Program-made: the position numbers and the translations under genes | The notes under the pieces: generated by a model | Database searches by the model: none | Told to the model about the DNA's origin: nothing | Seen by the model: the letters and a program-made list of their open reading frames with translations, nothing else | From: Geobacillus proteiniphilus | Lineage (GTDB): Bacteria; Bacillota; Bacilli; Bacillales; Anoxybacillaceae | DNA length: 64,000 nucleotides | Direction: 5' to 3' | Assembly (NCBI RefSeq): GCF_001908025.1 | Contig: NZ_MQMG01000003.1 | Location: 1 to 64,000 of the forward strand | Shown here: positions 17,954 through 26,458 of the stretch, piece by piece | Layout: each line of letters opens with the position of its first letter | How positions within the stretch are numbered: position 1 is the first letter of the stretch

Positions 17954-19102
17954 CTAGGCCGTCCGGCGCACCGGATGAAGACGGCTGAAAATCATCTTCA
18001 ATAACGGCGGCGTCACAACAGTCGTTACCAATACGACGATGATCATGACCGCAAACATGTTCCCATCAAGCAGGCCGGCTTCCAAGCCGATGCCGGCGAT
18101 GATGAGCGCCACCTCACCGCGCGACACCATGCCAGCGCCGACCGCCAGCGAGCTTCCCCACGAAAATCCGGCCCATTTTGCCCCCAGCGCGGCGCCGACA
18201 AGCTTTGTCAAAATCGCGAGCGCACTCCAACCGACAATCAGCGGCCAATGCTCGACGATGCCGGAAAAGTCGGCCGCAACCCCGATGGAGGTAAAAAAGA
18301 CAGGGACAAACAAAGAATAGGCGATCGTTTCCACTTTCTCAAATACTTCTTCCCGATAGTCCGTAAAACTCGCGCCAAGCCCGGCCATATAGGCGCCGAT
18401 GATCGCCGCCACCCCCATCGCCTCAGCAAAATAGGCAAATGCAAAACAGATGACCAGCCCGGCCGAGACAACCGCCTCTGTCACACGCAACGGGGCAAAC
18501 CACTTTAATACGAGCGGGATGGCTTTCCAAGCGAGCAAAATGGCGACGGCAAAAAAAACAGCTTTTTTCAGCACGACCGCACCAAGCTCGACGTCGCCGC
18601 CAGTTAGGCTTAATAAAAACGCCAAGGCAATGACGACCAGCACGTCGTCGATGACCGCCGCGCCAAGAATCGCTGATCCTTCCTTCGATTGCAGCTGTCC
18701 CATCTCTTTGAGCGCCTGCACGGAAATGCTGACGCTCGTTGCGGACAGCAAAAGTCCGAGGAAAAGAGCCGTGCCGGTTTCCATGCCGAACGCTGCGCCG
18801 GCCGCATACCCGGCGAGCAGCGGAACGAGAATGCCAAGCACTCCGACCGCCACAGCAGCTTTTCCAGTGCGCCGAAACTGGTCCATATCCGTCTCAAGGC
18901 CGGCGATAAACATAAGCAAAATGACGCCGATTTGACTTAACTCCTGCAAAAGATCCGTATCCTCGATCACACCGAACACGCTCGGGCCAAGCACAATGCC
19001 GATGAGCAGCTTGCCGAGCACGGCGGGCTGGCCAAGGCGCACGGCCGCATCACCGGCAAGTTTGGCGGCGAACAAAATGACCGCCAGTTGGGCAATCAAC
19101 AT
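17954..19102 (-). CDS. CPA2-family monovalent cation:proton antiporter
   Basis: This 382-residue membrane protein has about 12 hydrophobic helices. It shows KefB/NapA-type features: GIVLGPSVFG near the start, LFIAGLET-like LMFIAGLETDMDQ, and AAVIDDVLVVI, which carries the paired Asp residues typical of ion translocation. It lacks the C-terminal TrkA-N nucleotide-binding domain of Kef proteins. It probably exchanges Na+ or K+ for H+. The start MLIAQLAVILF at 19102 has GGAG nine bases upstream; an earlier in-frame codon would add a basic leader without support. Confidence 0.85.
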   Translation of the reverse strand: MLIAQLAVILFAAKLAGDAAVRLGQPAVLGKLLIGIVLGPSVFGVIEDTDLLQELSQIGVILLMFIAGLETDMDQFRRTGKAAVAVGVLGILVPLLAGYAAGAAFGMETGTALFLGLLLSATSVSISVQALKEMGQLQSKEGSAILGAAVIDDVLVVIALAFLLSLTGGDVELGAVVLKKAVFFAVAILLAWKAIPLVLKWFAPLRVTEAVVSAGLVICFAFAYFAEAMGVAAIIGAYMAGLGASFTDYREEVFEKVETIAYSLFVPVFFTSIGVAADFSGIVEHWPLIVGWSALAILTKLVGAALGAKWAGFSWGSSLAVGAGMVSRGEVALIIAGIGLEAGLLDGNMFAVMIIVVLVTTVVTPPLLKMIFSRLHPVRRTA

Positions 19103-19378
19103 CCCTTCACACTCCTTCGCTTTAAGTCTCTTTTTCGAATTACGTTTATCATGCGTGGAAGGTTTCACTTTTATCATTTCCCGAATTCAGGCCAAAACGA
19201 AACATCTCCCTTAGTTGTCTTACCGCTATCGACGCCGCGCCGGGCCAAGCCGGCAAACAAAGAAGCGTTTCATGTTCCAAACCGCTATGTGCCGACATTG
19301 CCTATGGTGATCGGCAAAGCATCGGCCTCTGCCCGCCGTGCAACTCGACTGTCTATCAGCCATCGATTGAGACGTTAG
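19103..19378. other. Gap upstream of the antiporter gene, no gene recognised
   Basis: This segment holds the antiporter promoter region and about 180 bases (19200-19378) with no family I recognise in any frame. The plus-strand sequence encodes short Cys/His-containing pieces that look coincidental. Confidence 0.4.
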
Positions 19379-19380
19379 CC

Positions 19381-19420
19381 AAAAAAAAACAGACATCCTC
19401 GCTCTGCGTGGACGCCTGTT
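19381..19420 (-). terminator. Terminator of the sensor kinase gene
   Basis: On the minus strand, ACAGGCGTCC pairs with GGATGTCTGT (imperfect) and is followed by nine T. It begins directly after the kinase stop at 19422. Confidence 0.75.
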
Positions 19421-19421
19421 G

Positions 19422-20714
19422 TTATGACAGCGCATTTTGCCGGCCGTTTGCGGCTTTGACGCCGCCGGACGGAAACGTCAAATGAACAGTCGTTCCCTTC
19501 CCAACCTCGCTTTCGATCCGCATCGTTCCTTTATGTTCTTGAACGATTTTCATGCTTGTCGTCAGCCCGAGCCCCATTCCTTTTTCTTTCAAAGTGAAAA
19601 ACGGTTCACCGATTTTCTGCAGCCGCTCTTTCGAAATGCCGACGCCGGTGTCGGCAACATCGACATAGATCTTCCCGTCCCCTTCCGCAACGTGGACGTA
19701 TAAAATTCCTCCATCAGGCATCGCTTCGACGGCATTTTTCATAACGTTCAACAACACTTGAACAATTTGGTTTTGATCGCCGTACACACAAGCTTTCGGA
19801 GCGGTGTTATGGACGGAAATGGAAACGTTGTTCAACGTCGCCTCATGGCCAATCAAGCTGATGACATACGAAATGGCCTCGTCTAGCAAAAACGGCCGAT
19901 AATCGTGGCTTTGCGGCTTGGCGAGCACCAGCAGCTCGCTGACAATTTGGTTGATGCGGCCGAGTTCACTTAACATAATGCGCATATAATGATCATTCAC
20001 TTCGCGCGTTTCTTGCATCATCTGAATAAATCCTTTCATGGAGGTGAGCGGATTGCGGATTTCATGGGCAATGCCGGCGGCCAGCTCGCCAAGGACGGAC
20101 AGCTTTTCTTTTTTCAAGAGCAGCTCCTCGGCAAGCTTTTGCTGGGTAATGTCGCGGCCGATCGTCAACAACCCTTTGCGCGCTCCGTTTTCGTCAAAGA
20201 GCGGCACTTTAATGACGTCAAACGTCTTCACTTCCCCATCCGGCGTCGCAAACGACTCCTCGCGGCGCGTCACCTTTCCGCTCTCCCACGCCTCGCGGTC
20301 TGATGCAATGCACTGCGCAAACGCTTCTTTAAAAAACGGCACAAGCTCGCCAAGCTCGCGGTCCGTCTTCCCGATATAATCGATCTGTTCGAGGCGGTAC
20401 AGCCGCCGGCCAAAATCGTTGACGCGCAGCCATCGCCCCTCGCTGTCTTTAAAGCAAACGAAATCTGGCATCGAATTGATGAGCGTAAGCAGCTGCTGTT
20501 CATTTTCCTCGGTCTTTTCCAGCTGCTCGCGCTTTTTTAACAGCTGGTACAAAAAAATGGCCGAGAGCAAAATAAACACGGCCCCTTTGGCGGCGCCAAG
20601 CGCCATATATACATCGCGGCTGATCGACAGCATATTGAGCAGGGTGTCGGTGGCGACAATCCATAAAATGCTGCCTATGATATATACTGCGATTACTTTT
20701 GTTTTGTTGACCAC
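19422..20714 (-). CDS. PAS-domain sensor histidine kinase (KinE-like)
   Basis: This 430-residue kinase has two N-terminal membrane helices (about 8-28 and 38-57), a PAS domain at about 72-195 (INSMPDFVCFKD... GRDITQQKLAEE), and a HisKA dimerisation domain with phospho-acceptor His217 in AHEIRNPLTSMKGF. The HATPase follows (NVMKNAVEAMPDGG N-box, DTGVGIS, GMGLGLTTS). No response regulator is adjacent, as is usual for orphan kinases feeding the Spo0 phosphorelay; KinE-type function is an inference. The GTG start at 20714 is preceded by GGGG twelve bases away; the ATG nearby is out of frame. Confidence 0.85.
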   Translation of the reverse strand: MVNKTKVIAVYIIGSILWIVATDTLLNMLSISRDVYMALGAAKGAVFILLSAIFLYQLLKKREQLEKTEENEQQLLTLINSMPDFVCFKDSEGRWLRVNDFGRRLYRLEQIDYIGKTDRELGELVPFFKEAFAQCIASDREAWESGKVTRREESFATPDGEVKTFDVIKVPLFDENGARKGLLTIGRDITQQKLAEELLLKKEKLSVLGELAAGIAHEIRNPLTSMKGFIQMMQETREVNDHYMRIMLSELGRINQIVSELLVLAKPQSHDYRPFLLDEAISYVISLIGHEATLNNVSISVHNTAPKACVYGDQNQIVQVLLNVMKNAVEAMPDGGILYVHVAEGDGKIYVDVADTGVGISKERLQKIGEPFFTLKEKGMGLGLTTSMKIVQEHKGTMRIESEVGKGTTVHLTFPSGGVKAANGRQNALS

Positions 20715-20769
20715 GTTGTCATCGAACCCCTAACATGCAAAGTCGCGGCAGCCACGGTCGCCCTCTAGG

Positions 20770-21015
20770 CTACATTTCCCGCGCCCAGCCGAGCAACCGC
20801 ACGGCCAAGAGGGCGGCGCGCTCATGGTCAAGCCGCTTTTTTAGCGATGCCTCAAGCCGCTCGGCCACCGCCTCCGCCTCTTCCTCATAGGCGAACGAAA
20901 ATGACCACTCAAGCGCCGGAATGGCAATCACGATATATTCTTCTTTTCGATTTTCGTAAATGTAGACATTAGCCGGAGCTTGTCCGTCCATCACCGGCGT
21001 TTTGCGGATTTTCAT
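20770..21015 (-). CDS. YueH-like small protein
   Basis: This 81-residue acidic cytosolic protein starts MKIRKTPV, continues NVYIYENRKEEYIVIAIPALEWSFSFAYEEE, and ends in a helical, charged half. It resembles the YueH family of Bacillaceae, whose role is unknown. An AAGGTGGGACGG-type site precedes the ATG. It is on the same strand as the SDR gene and the kinase gene, but spacing suggests a separate unit. Confidence 0.65.
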   Translation of the reverse strand: MKIRKTPVMDGQAPANVYIYENRKEEYIVIAIPALEWSFSFAYEEEAEAVAERLEASLKKRLDHERAALLAVRLLGWAREM

Positions 21016-21080
21016 TTTTCCGTCCCACCTTTTCCTTTGAAACCGTCTCCATTTTGTTTATTTTAACAAACGCCCGCTCC

Positions 21081-21830
21081 CTACTCAATATAAATCATTT
21101 TCCTGGTCATTCCCCCGTCGATCACCAAATTTACCCCAGTGATAAAATCGTTTTCCTCATCGCATAAATACAGACAAGCGCGGGCGATATCATCCGGTTT
21201 GCCGACGCGGCCGGCCGGGTGCTGCCGGTGGTCAATGTCTCGCAGTTGCCCATAATCGCCCGTTTCAATCCAACCGGGGCTGATGCAATTGACGCGAATG
21301 CGATCATCCGCAAACGACACCGCCAGCGCATGGGTCAAAGCGACAAGGCCGCCTTTCGATGCAGCGTACGCCTCGGAATTCGGCTCGGACATGAGCGCCC
21401 TTGTCGAGGCAATGTTGACGATTGCTCCGCCTTTTGCATTGCGGCGCATATATTTAGCTGCTTCTCGAGAAGCAAAAAAAGCGCTGCGCAAATTCGTTGA
21501 CAGCACGTCATCCCACTCCTCAACCGTCAGCTCATACGGCGACTTCCAGCGTGAGACGCCAGCATTGTTGATCAAATAGTCAATGCGGCCGAAGCGGCCG
21601 GCAGCTTCTTGTACAAACCGTTCAATATCGTCCACCTTCCGCACATCCGCCGCCACAAAGATCGCCTCGAACCCGTCCGATTGCAATTGCGCGGCGAACG
21701 CTTCACCGTTTTGAATATCGCGGTCGATGATCACGACGTTCGCTCCCTGTTTTGCGAATGCTCTAGCGATCGCCTTGCCGATCCCATTCGCTCCACCGGT
21801 GACAATGGCTGTTTTCTGTTCCATGCTCAT
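21081..21830 (-). CDS. SDR-family oxidoreductase
   Basis: This 249-residue classical short-chain dehydrogenase has a Rossmann motif (TGGANGIG at 11-18), an NNAG motif (LINNAGVS), and a catalytic Ser-Tyr-Lys set with YAASK. The C-terminal segment shows ISPGWIETGDY and GVNLVIDGGMTRKM. The Asp after the second strand (IIDRD) suggests NAD rather than NADP. The substrate is unknown. The start is taken as ATG 21830 with GGGAGAAGAG upstream; a TTG six bases earlier and an ATG six bases later are alternatives. Confidence 0.85.
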   Translation of the reverse strand: MSMEQKTAIVTGGANGIGKAIARAFAKQGANVVIIDRDIQNGEAFAAQLQSDGFEAIFVAADVRKVDDIERFVQEAAGRFGRIDYLINNAGVSRWKSPYELTVEEWDDVLSTNLRSAFFASREAAKYMRRNAKGGAIVNIASTRALMSEPNSEAYAASKGGLVALTHALAVSFADDRIRVNCISPGWIETGDYGQLRDIDHRQHPAGRVGKPDDIARACLYLCDEENDFITGVNLVIDGGMTRKMIYIE

Positions 21831-22005
21831 GTGCAATCTCTTCTCCCTTCCTTTGCTCCGTTTGCTTTCGGATGGGATCCAACCGAAAGAGGTAGGCTTT
21901 ATGCATGGCCTTCCCTCCTACGATAAGGAACGTTTGTTCTATTCATGACCATTTTATACCTTTCGTTCTCTTGATGCAAGAGAAAGGTGGATGAGGAAAG
22001 ATACC

Positions 22006-22055
22006 GATTCATCCCCCACTTGCGCTCACGCATGGAAGTGAGGATTTTCTCGGCT
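22006..22055 (-). repeat. Solo IS605-like left-end hairpin remnant
   Basis: On the minus strand CCTCACTT pairs with AAGTGGGG, and the stem is followed by GGATGAATCGG. The same layout (GAGAAnA, stem with CCCACTTCC, then GGGGATG) is found at 44455-44502, and the left end of the tnpB element at 39665-39690 has a stem followed by GGGATGAAAG. No transposon gene is nearby, so I read it as a solo end left by excision or decay of an IS605-family element. Confidence 0.45.
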
Positions 22056-22063
22056 CCAGATGT

Positions 22064-22093
22064 AAAAAAGACCGCCATTCGGCGGTCTTTTTT
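22064..22093. terminator. Bidirectional terminator
   Basis: AAAAAAGACCGCC, loop ATTC, GGCGGTCTTTTTT: a perfect seven-pair GC-rich stem with U-tracts in both directions, placed at the end of the Pro/Tyr/Gly-rich gene. Confidence 0.9.
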
Positions 22094-22099
22094 GGCATC

Positions 22100-22774
22100 T
22101 TACCGATAGGGGCCATACGAGATTGGAAAGCCAGGCGCATACGGGGTTCCTCCGCCATAATATGGAGGCAGCGGCGCAGCGGGATAGCCATAGCCATACG
22201 GCATCACCGGGGCATACAGCTGCGGCGCCATCGGTGGATAGTACAGCGGCGCATACGGATGTGCGCCAGGAACGAAACCTGGTGTCGCACCAGCAGCCAT
22301 TCCAGACAGCGTGCCAGGAACGGCCACGGGAGCCGTGCTGCCAGCCGGGGGAACGTTTTCTGCATACGGGGCCGTCATGCCATACGGAATAGCGGCGTCA
22401 TCAGGCGTCATCGGCGGCGTGTTTTCTTTCCCACCCATCGGCCAAACGGAAGCATGGGCCATATTCGGCCCGGCTCCTAAACCGAGCGGCGGCGCCGGCA
22501 GCATCATATCGGAGCTGTCCGGACTGTCTGGACTGTCAAGATGGACCGGACTGACAAGCGGCGCTGGCGGCGCAACCGGTGGACACCAATAGCCATAAGG
22601 CGCTGCCGGCGGATAATACGCCATCGGCATCACTTGAGTCGGCGTCGCTTCATTTGGTGTCGTTGCCGATAGCGGAGCCATCGGCGGCACGTTATTCTCC
22701 ATCCACCCGGCTTCATTGTCATGGCCGGAAGAGGTTGAAAACGGACCATTCATATACGGATCCCAATGATTCAT
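22100..22774 (-). CDS. Pro/Tyr/Gly/Met-rich low-complexity protein
   Basis: This 224-residue protein has no signal peptide and is built of short repeats such as YPPMAP, PYGYGYP, PYAPG and VPPMAP. A short DSPDSPDSSD acidic insert sits near 85-95. Such Tyr/Pro/Gly-rich proteins are common in the spore coat and crust of Bacillaceae, where tyrosines are cross-linked; this is an inference from composition only. It has only one Cys. GGGAGAG precedes ATG 22774, and it ends at a strong terminator, so it is a single-gene unit. Confidence 0.6.
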   Translation of the reverse strand: MNHWDPYMNGPFSTSSGHDNEAGWMENNVPPMAPLSATTPNEATPTQVMPMAYYPPAAPYGYWCPPVAPPAPLVSPVHLDSPDSPDSSDMMLPAPPLGLGAGPNMAHASVWPMGGKENTPPMTPDDAAIPYGMTAPYAENVPPAGSTAPVAVPGTLSGMAAGATPGFVPGAHPYAPLYYPPMAPQLYAPVMPYGYGYPAAPLPPYYGGGTPYAPGFPISYGPYR

Positions 22775-22945
22775 TGTTCTCTCCCTTTCTTGCTTATATT
22801 CTCGGGGCGCGTACCCACCCATATTGTATGTCAGAACAAGCAAAGGGTGTTTGCCCGGCCAAAATATAGGTATTTAACCCAACAGTCGTCTGTGATACGA
22901 TAAATAACGGTGACGATGCCGAATCAACGCTTGGGGGGACATGCG

Positions 22946-23140
22946 ATGGATGAAGCACTGGCGGCCAAGCAAATCGATGAATTGCGCAACGGAATCATCT
23001 CCGAACTGTTGGTGAAAAAAGAGGACTTCCCTGTTTTTCGTGCCGTGCTCGTCAAACAGCCCGACTTCAAACGATTTCGCGGCATCGCCCAGCGCGGCGG
23101 CCACGTTATTTACCACTATATGGATGCTCCACGCAGCTAA
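22946..23140 (+). CDS. Conserved-looking small protein (64 residues)
   Basis: Begins [16 protein letters not shown] with GGGGGGACATGCG in front of ATG 22946; a GTG 36 bases earlier is in frame but has no binding site. The protein is amphipathic at the N-terminus, then basic ([18 protein letters not shown]). The family is not recognised. A clean terminator follows at 23163-23199, which supports a real gene. Confidence 0.5.
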   Translation: MDEALAAKQIDELRNGIISELLVKKEDFPVFRAVLVKQPDFKRFRGIAQRGGHVIYHYMDAPRS

Positions 23141-23162
23141 AAGCTCCTGTTCCCATGGCTTC

Positions 23163-23199
23163 ACACCCGGCTTTCCGTCCTGGAAGCCGGGTGTTTTTG
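23163..23199 (+). terminator. Terminator after the 64-residue gene
   Basis: ACACCCGGCTT pairs with AAGCCGGGTGT around TCCGTCCTGG, followed by TTTTT. Confidence 0.9.
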
Positions 23200-23340
23200 C
23201 TCGCGGAGAATTTTCCATCCCTCTCTATGAAACTAGTCATTTCAATGCCTCGCGCGTTTTTTCCATCATTTCGATAATGACTCATCGCGTGATCCTTGTT
23301 ACTCTAGTAGCGAGTTTGCAAGACAAAAGGAGGGATGTGG

Positions 23341-23925
23341 ATGAAACAAGCAAAAGCATGGGTGACGGCTATGTTGTGCGGCATATTTTTCTTTGCCGGC
23401 CATGCCGATGCGGCGATGATCCACACCGTCAAGCGCGGCGATACGCTTTGGAAAATCGCGAAACAATACGGTGTGCCGCTGAAACAACTGCAGCAGACAA
23501 ACCGCAAAGGCGATTGGCTATATCCTGGTGAAAAACTCGTCATCCCTGATGCCGGCATCACGGCGGCGGAGAAAGATTTGCTCGCTCGCCTCGTCCATGC
23601 CGAGGCGAAAGGGGAACCGTACGCCGGGAAAGTGGCCGTGGCAACGGTCGTGCTCAACCGCGTCGACCATCCGGATTTTCCGGATACGATCCGCGCTGTC
23701 ATTTATGAGCGCTCTGGCGGCCATTATGCATTCACGCCGGTCGCAAACGGATCGATCAACGAACCGGCCGACCGTGAATCATACCGCGCCGTTGAAGAAG
23801 CACTTGCTTTTCGCGGTTTAGGAAACGGCTCGCTCTATTTCTATAATCCGAAAACGGCGAAAAGCAAATGGCTGCGCTCGCGTCCAGTGACCGTCGTCAT
23901 CGGCAACCACGTCTTCGCCAAGTAA
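23341..23925 (+). CDS. LysM and SleB/CwlJ-type cell wall hydrolase
   Basis: This 194-residue exported enzyme has a signal peptide at 1-25 (cut near ADAAM) and a LysM peptidoglycan-binding repeat at about 27-71 ([27 protein letters not shown]). A Hydrolase_2 catalytic domain (SleB/CwlJ) follows, with [26 protein letters not shown], where the Glu in HAEA is the expected catalytic residue. It resembles YkvT and SleB, which act on spore cortex or cell wall. ATG 23341 is preferred because AAAGGAGGG is seven bases before it; an ATG at 23335 is too close. Confidence 0.88.
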   Translation: MKQAKAWVTAMLCGIFFFAGHADAAMIHTVKRGDTLWKIAKQYGVPLKQLQQTNRKGDWLYPGEKLVIPDAGITAAEKDLLARLVHAEAKGEPYAGKVAVATVVLNRVDHPDFPDTIRAVIYERSGGHYAFTPVANGSINEPADRESYRAVEEALAFRGLGNGSLYFYNPKTAKSKWLRSRPVTVVIGNHVFAK

Positions 23926-24022
23926 AAGAAGGATAGGCTGCCTTAAAAGACCGTTTTCTCCTAAGCGAGGCGCCATATATGGTCTTTTGAGCATATTGGA
24001 TGCATATATGCACCCATAAGGA

Positions 24023-24056
24023 AGGTGCCCAAACTCTTTTTCAGGGCACCTTTTTT
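24023..24056 (+). terminator. Terminator
   Basis: AAGGTGCCC pairs with GGGCACCTT over a loop of about 13 bases and is followed by TTTTTT. It lies about 100 bases after the hydrolase gene. Confidence 0.8.
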
Positions 24057-24097
24057 AAATATTTAGGAAATAAATCTCTTTACTTGCGCATAAAAAT

Positions 24098-24200
24098 AAG
24101 GCACACTAGTAAAAAAGCGCCTAATCCCCGCCGACCGGGGAGCGGCGACGGAATCAGGCAAGCCTCGATTCCCGCGGCCGTTCGCTTGAGCGGTCCGTCC
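24098..24200 (+). promoter_or_regulatory. Structured leader before the ykvS-like gene, unidentified
   Basis: GCGCCTAATCCCCGCCG can pair with GGGGAGCGGCG and GGAATCAGG, giving a stacked double hairpin (CCTAATCC/GGAATCAGG outside, CGCCG/CGGCG inside). CAAG/CTTG and CGATTCC may form a second arm. The element is GC-rich in an otherwise AT-rich gap and sits right before the start codon region. The TAATCCCC..GGGGAGCGG pattern recalls ydaO-type c-di-AMP riboswitches, but the conserved 3' block of that class is not evident. It may be only a hairpin leader. Confidence 0.3.
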
Positions 24201-24226
24201 ATCATTTTGATTAAAGGAGAATGATG

Positions 24227-24406
24227 ATGATCAAAAAAGCGAAAGTCGGAGATATTATCGAATTTAAAAATGGGCTGCGCGGCATTGTGGAGAAGGTGAA
24301 TGAAAACTCCGTCATCGTGGATTTAACGTATATGGAAAACTACCGTGAACTCGATTTGCAAGAACGGACAGTCGTCAATCATAAAAACTATAAGATCATC
24401 GAATAA
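24227..24406 (+). CDS. YkvS/DUF2187-family small protein
   Basis: This 59-residue protein, MIKKAKVGDIIEFKNGLRG...ENYRELDLQERTVVNHKNYKIIE, has the small SH3-like beta-barrel pattern of the DUF2187 (YkvS) family. The function is unknown. Three consecutive ATG codons (24221, 24224, 24227) follow AAAGGAGA; the third has the best spacing. A terminator begins at the stop codon. Confidence 0.8.
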   Translation: MIKKAKVGDIIEFKNGLRGIVEKVNENSVIVDLTYMENYRELDLQERTVVNHKNYKIIE

Positions 24407-24433
24407 AAAAGAGGCTGCCAAGAGCCTCTTTTT
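24405..24433. terminator. Bidirectional terminator
   Basis: AAAAAAGAGGCT, loop GCCA, AGAGCCTCTTTTTT. It serves the ykvS-like gene and the convergent oxidoreductase gene. Confidence 0.85.
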
Positions 24434-24436
24434 TGT

Positions 24437-25096
24437 TTACGAAATGCGGGCGAGTTCATCACATTCATAGATATGGACGCCGCTCGTTGCTGACGCCGCC
24501 CGGTAAAACATCGCCAAAGCAAGCTGATGGGCGTCAACCGGCTTATACTTTTTCCATTTGCCGACGAACAAAAACGGAAGACGGCATAACAACCACCCGC
24601 CTAACGCTTCGCCAAGGCGGAACTCCCGGCGCTTGCCGACAAGCAGCGACGGGCGAAAAATATGGAGCGACGGAATGGAAAGCCGCTGCAACGCCTCTTC
24701 CGTCTCTCCTTTGACTCGCTGGTAAAAAAACGGCGAGCACGGGTTGGCGCCGACCGAAGAGACGGTCAAAAAGCTTTTCGCACGGCACTTTTCCGCCAGC
24801 GCCGCCGCGCGCAGCGTATATTCATAATCGACTTGAATGAACTGCTGCTTTGTTTTCGCCTTTTTGCGCGTCGTCCCAAGGCAGCAAAACACATCGTCCA
24901 CATAAAAATATCGTTCGTACGATTCAAGCCGCGCAAAATCGACGACGACTTGCTGCAGCTTTTCATGTTCCACCGGCAGCGGAGTGCGGACGAAAATCGT
25001 CACACAGCGGTACAAATCCGACTGCAGCAACAGCTTCAGCAACTCTCCGCCGACCAAACCGCTCGCTCCAAGCAAAAGAGCTGTTCTTCGCTCCAA
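24437..25096 (-). CDS. NAD(P)-binding Rossmann protein (atypical SDR)
   Basis: This is about 220 residues with a dinucleotide-binding loop (LLLGASGLVGGELLKLLL) near the N-terminus, and segments FCCLGTTRKKAKT and FLTVSSVGANPCSPFFYQRVKGETEE. The latter carries the Tyr-x-x-x-Lys of extended/atypical SDRs. It resembles HTATIP2/YbjT-type proteins of unknown substrate. The likely start is TTG 25096, because TTGGAGG lies seven bases before it; an ATG at 25120 has no binding site. Confidence 0.75.
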   Translation of the reverse strand: MERRTALLLGASGLVGGELLKLLLQSDLYRCVTIFVRTPLPVEHEKLQQVVVDFARLESYERYFYVDDVFCCLGTTRKKAKTKQQFIQVDYEYTLRAAALAEKCRAKSFLTVSSVGANPCSPFFYQRVKGETEEALQRLSIPSLHIFRPSLLVGKRREFRLGEALGGWLLCRLPFLFVGKWKKYKPVDAHQLALAMFYRAASATSGVHIYECDELARIS

Positions 25097-25173
25097 CGCC
25101 AAAACCTCCAAGGCAAACATTCATTGTTCATTATATAGGAGTTGGAGCGAAAAAACTACCTCTTTTTTTATCT

Positions 25174-25671
25174 CTAGCGGTTGTCGACTTTTTCTGGATA
25201 CAAGTCATGATTGAGCAGCCGGTATTCCGCCATTTTTTCGTATTTCGTCCCCGGGCGCCCCCAGTTGCAGTACGGATCGATGGAAATGCCGCCGCGCGGG
25301 GTGAATTTGCCCCACACTTCGATATAGCGCGGTTCCATGACTTTAATCAAATCGTTCATAATGATGTTGACGCAGTCTTCGTGAAAGTCGCCATGATTGC
25401 GGAAGCTGAACAAATACAGCTTCAACGATTTGCTTTCGACGCATTTTTTGTCCGGGATGTAGCTGATGTAAATCGTTGCGAAGTCCGGTTGTCCGGTTTT
25501 TGGACACAACGTCGTAAACTCCGGACAATTGAACTTCACGAAATAATCCCGGTCAGGATGTTTGTTGTCAAACACTTCAAGCAGATTGGGATTGTACGTA
25601 AACGAATACGTTGTCCCTTGATTGCCAAGCAGCGTCAAGTCTTTCAATTCTTCCTCTTTTCTTCCTGCCAT
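25174..25671 (-). CDS. queF: NADPH-dependent 7-cyano-7-deazaguanine reductase QueF
   Basis: This 165-residue enzyme reduces preQ0 to preQ1 in queuosine biosynthesis. It belongs to the short, unimodular YkvM subfamily. The catalytic Cys56 is in [13 protein letters not shown] together with Asp63, and the NADPH/substrate motif is [18 protein letters not shown]. It is the last gene of queC-queD-queE-queF, 52 bases after queE. Confidence 0.97.
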   Translation of the reverse strand: MAGRKEEELKDLTLLGNQGTTYSFTYNPNLLEVFDNKHPDRDYFVKFNCPEFTTLCPKTGQPDFATIYISYIPDKKCVESKSLKLYLFSFRNHGDFHEDCVNIIMNDLIKVMEPRYIEVWGKFTPRGGISIDPYCNWGRPGTKYEKMAEYRLLNHDLYPEKVDNR

Positions 25672-25723
25672 TCGTTCATTCCTCCCTCATTATTCATTGC
25701 CGGGCGAATCGCCGCACCCCGCT

Positions 25724-26458
25724 TTACACGCCGCGCTTGTTTCCCCAAAGAAACGTGTGCAGCTGCGGCAGGATGTGGACGTCTGCCAGCTCCTCCGAAT
25801 CGGCGGCTTGTTCCACCAGCCATTCCAACCGACTGAAAAGCTTCGCACGGAGTGCATCCACATCCGAATCGGCCACATCGGCGTTTCCTGCCTGCAAATA
25901 AAACGGAACACTTGGGTAGCGGCAGTGCACCTCTTTCGCATACGCCAAATCGGCGTCATCAAAGACGACGACTTTCAAGCTGATGCGCCGCACTCGGCTT
26001 TGGTCAGCCTGCAACCGTTCAATGATTTGATCGAGCGCCGCCCAGTCGGTGTCCATCCCCGAGCTTGGCGGCTTCGGGGAAAGAGTGACGTCGTCAATGT
26101 CAAGCAGCCAATCCTGCCAACGGCTCCCTTGCGTTTCAACCGCGACCCGCATCCCTTTTTCATGAAGAAGCGCGATGAGCTCCCCAAGAGCCGCAATCAG
26201 AAGCGGGTTGCCGCCTGAAATCGTCACGTGGCGGAAGCGGCGGCCGCCAATGGCTTCAAGCCGCCGCCAAATTTCGTCTGCCGTCAGCTGCTCGATCTCG
26301 TCTTTTGCTGATCCGTCCCACGTAAACGCCGAATCGCACCAGCGGCAGCGGTAGTCGCAGCCGGCTGTGCGGACGAACATCGTCTTTTGGCCGATCACCA
26401 TTCCCTCTCCTTGGATGGTCGGACCAAAAATCTCCAACACCGGAATCGTGCGCGCCAT
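25724..26458 (-). CDS. queE: 7-carboxy-7-deazaguanine synthase QueE
   Basis: This 244-residue radical-SAM enzyme converts carboxytetrahydropterin to 7-carboxy-7-deazaguanine. The cluster cysteines are Cys34, Cys38 and Cys41 in AGCDYRCRWCDSAFTWDG, and GGNPLL is the SAM-binding glycine motif. ATG 26458 overlaps the queD stop (TAATG). The N-terminal FGPTIQGEG is typical of the family. Confidence 0.97.
   Translation of the reverse strand: MARTIPVLEIFGPTIQGEGMVIGQKTMFVRTAGCDYRCRWCDSAFTWDGSAKDEIEQLTADEIWRRLEAIGGRRFRHVTISGGNPLLIAALGELIALLHEKGMRVAVETQGSRWQDWLLDIDDVTLSPKPPSSGMDTDWAALDQIIERLQADQSRVRRISLKVVVFDDADLAYAKEVHCRYPSVPFYLQAGNADVADSDVDALRAKLFSRLEWLVEQAADSEELADVHILPQLHTFLWGNKRGV

Noticed and set aside
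19200-19378. Small Cys-rich protein in the antiporter upstream gap
   Set aside because: Short frames with Cys pairs occur, but none has a start with a binding site or a recognisable pattern.
22874-23218. Minus-strand frame over the 64-residue gene
   Set aside because: The plus strand has the ribosome binding site and a correctly placed terminator; the minus frame has neither.
24850-25836. Plus-strand frame spanning the oxidoreductase and queF genes
   Set aside because: Crosses two real minus-strand genes and their gap; no family and no start signal.
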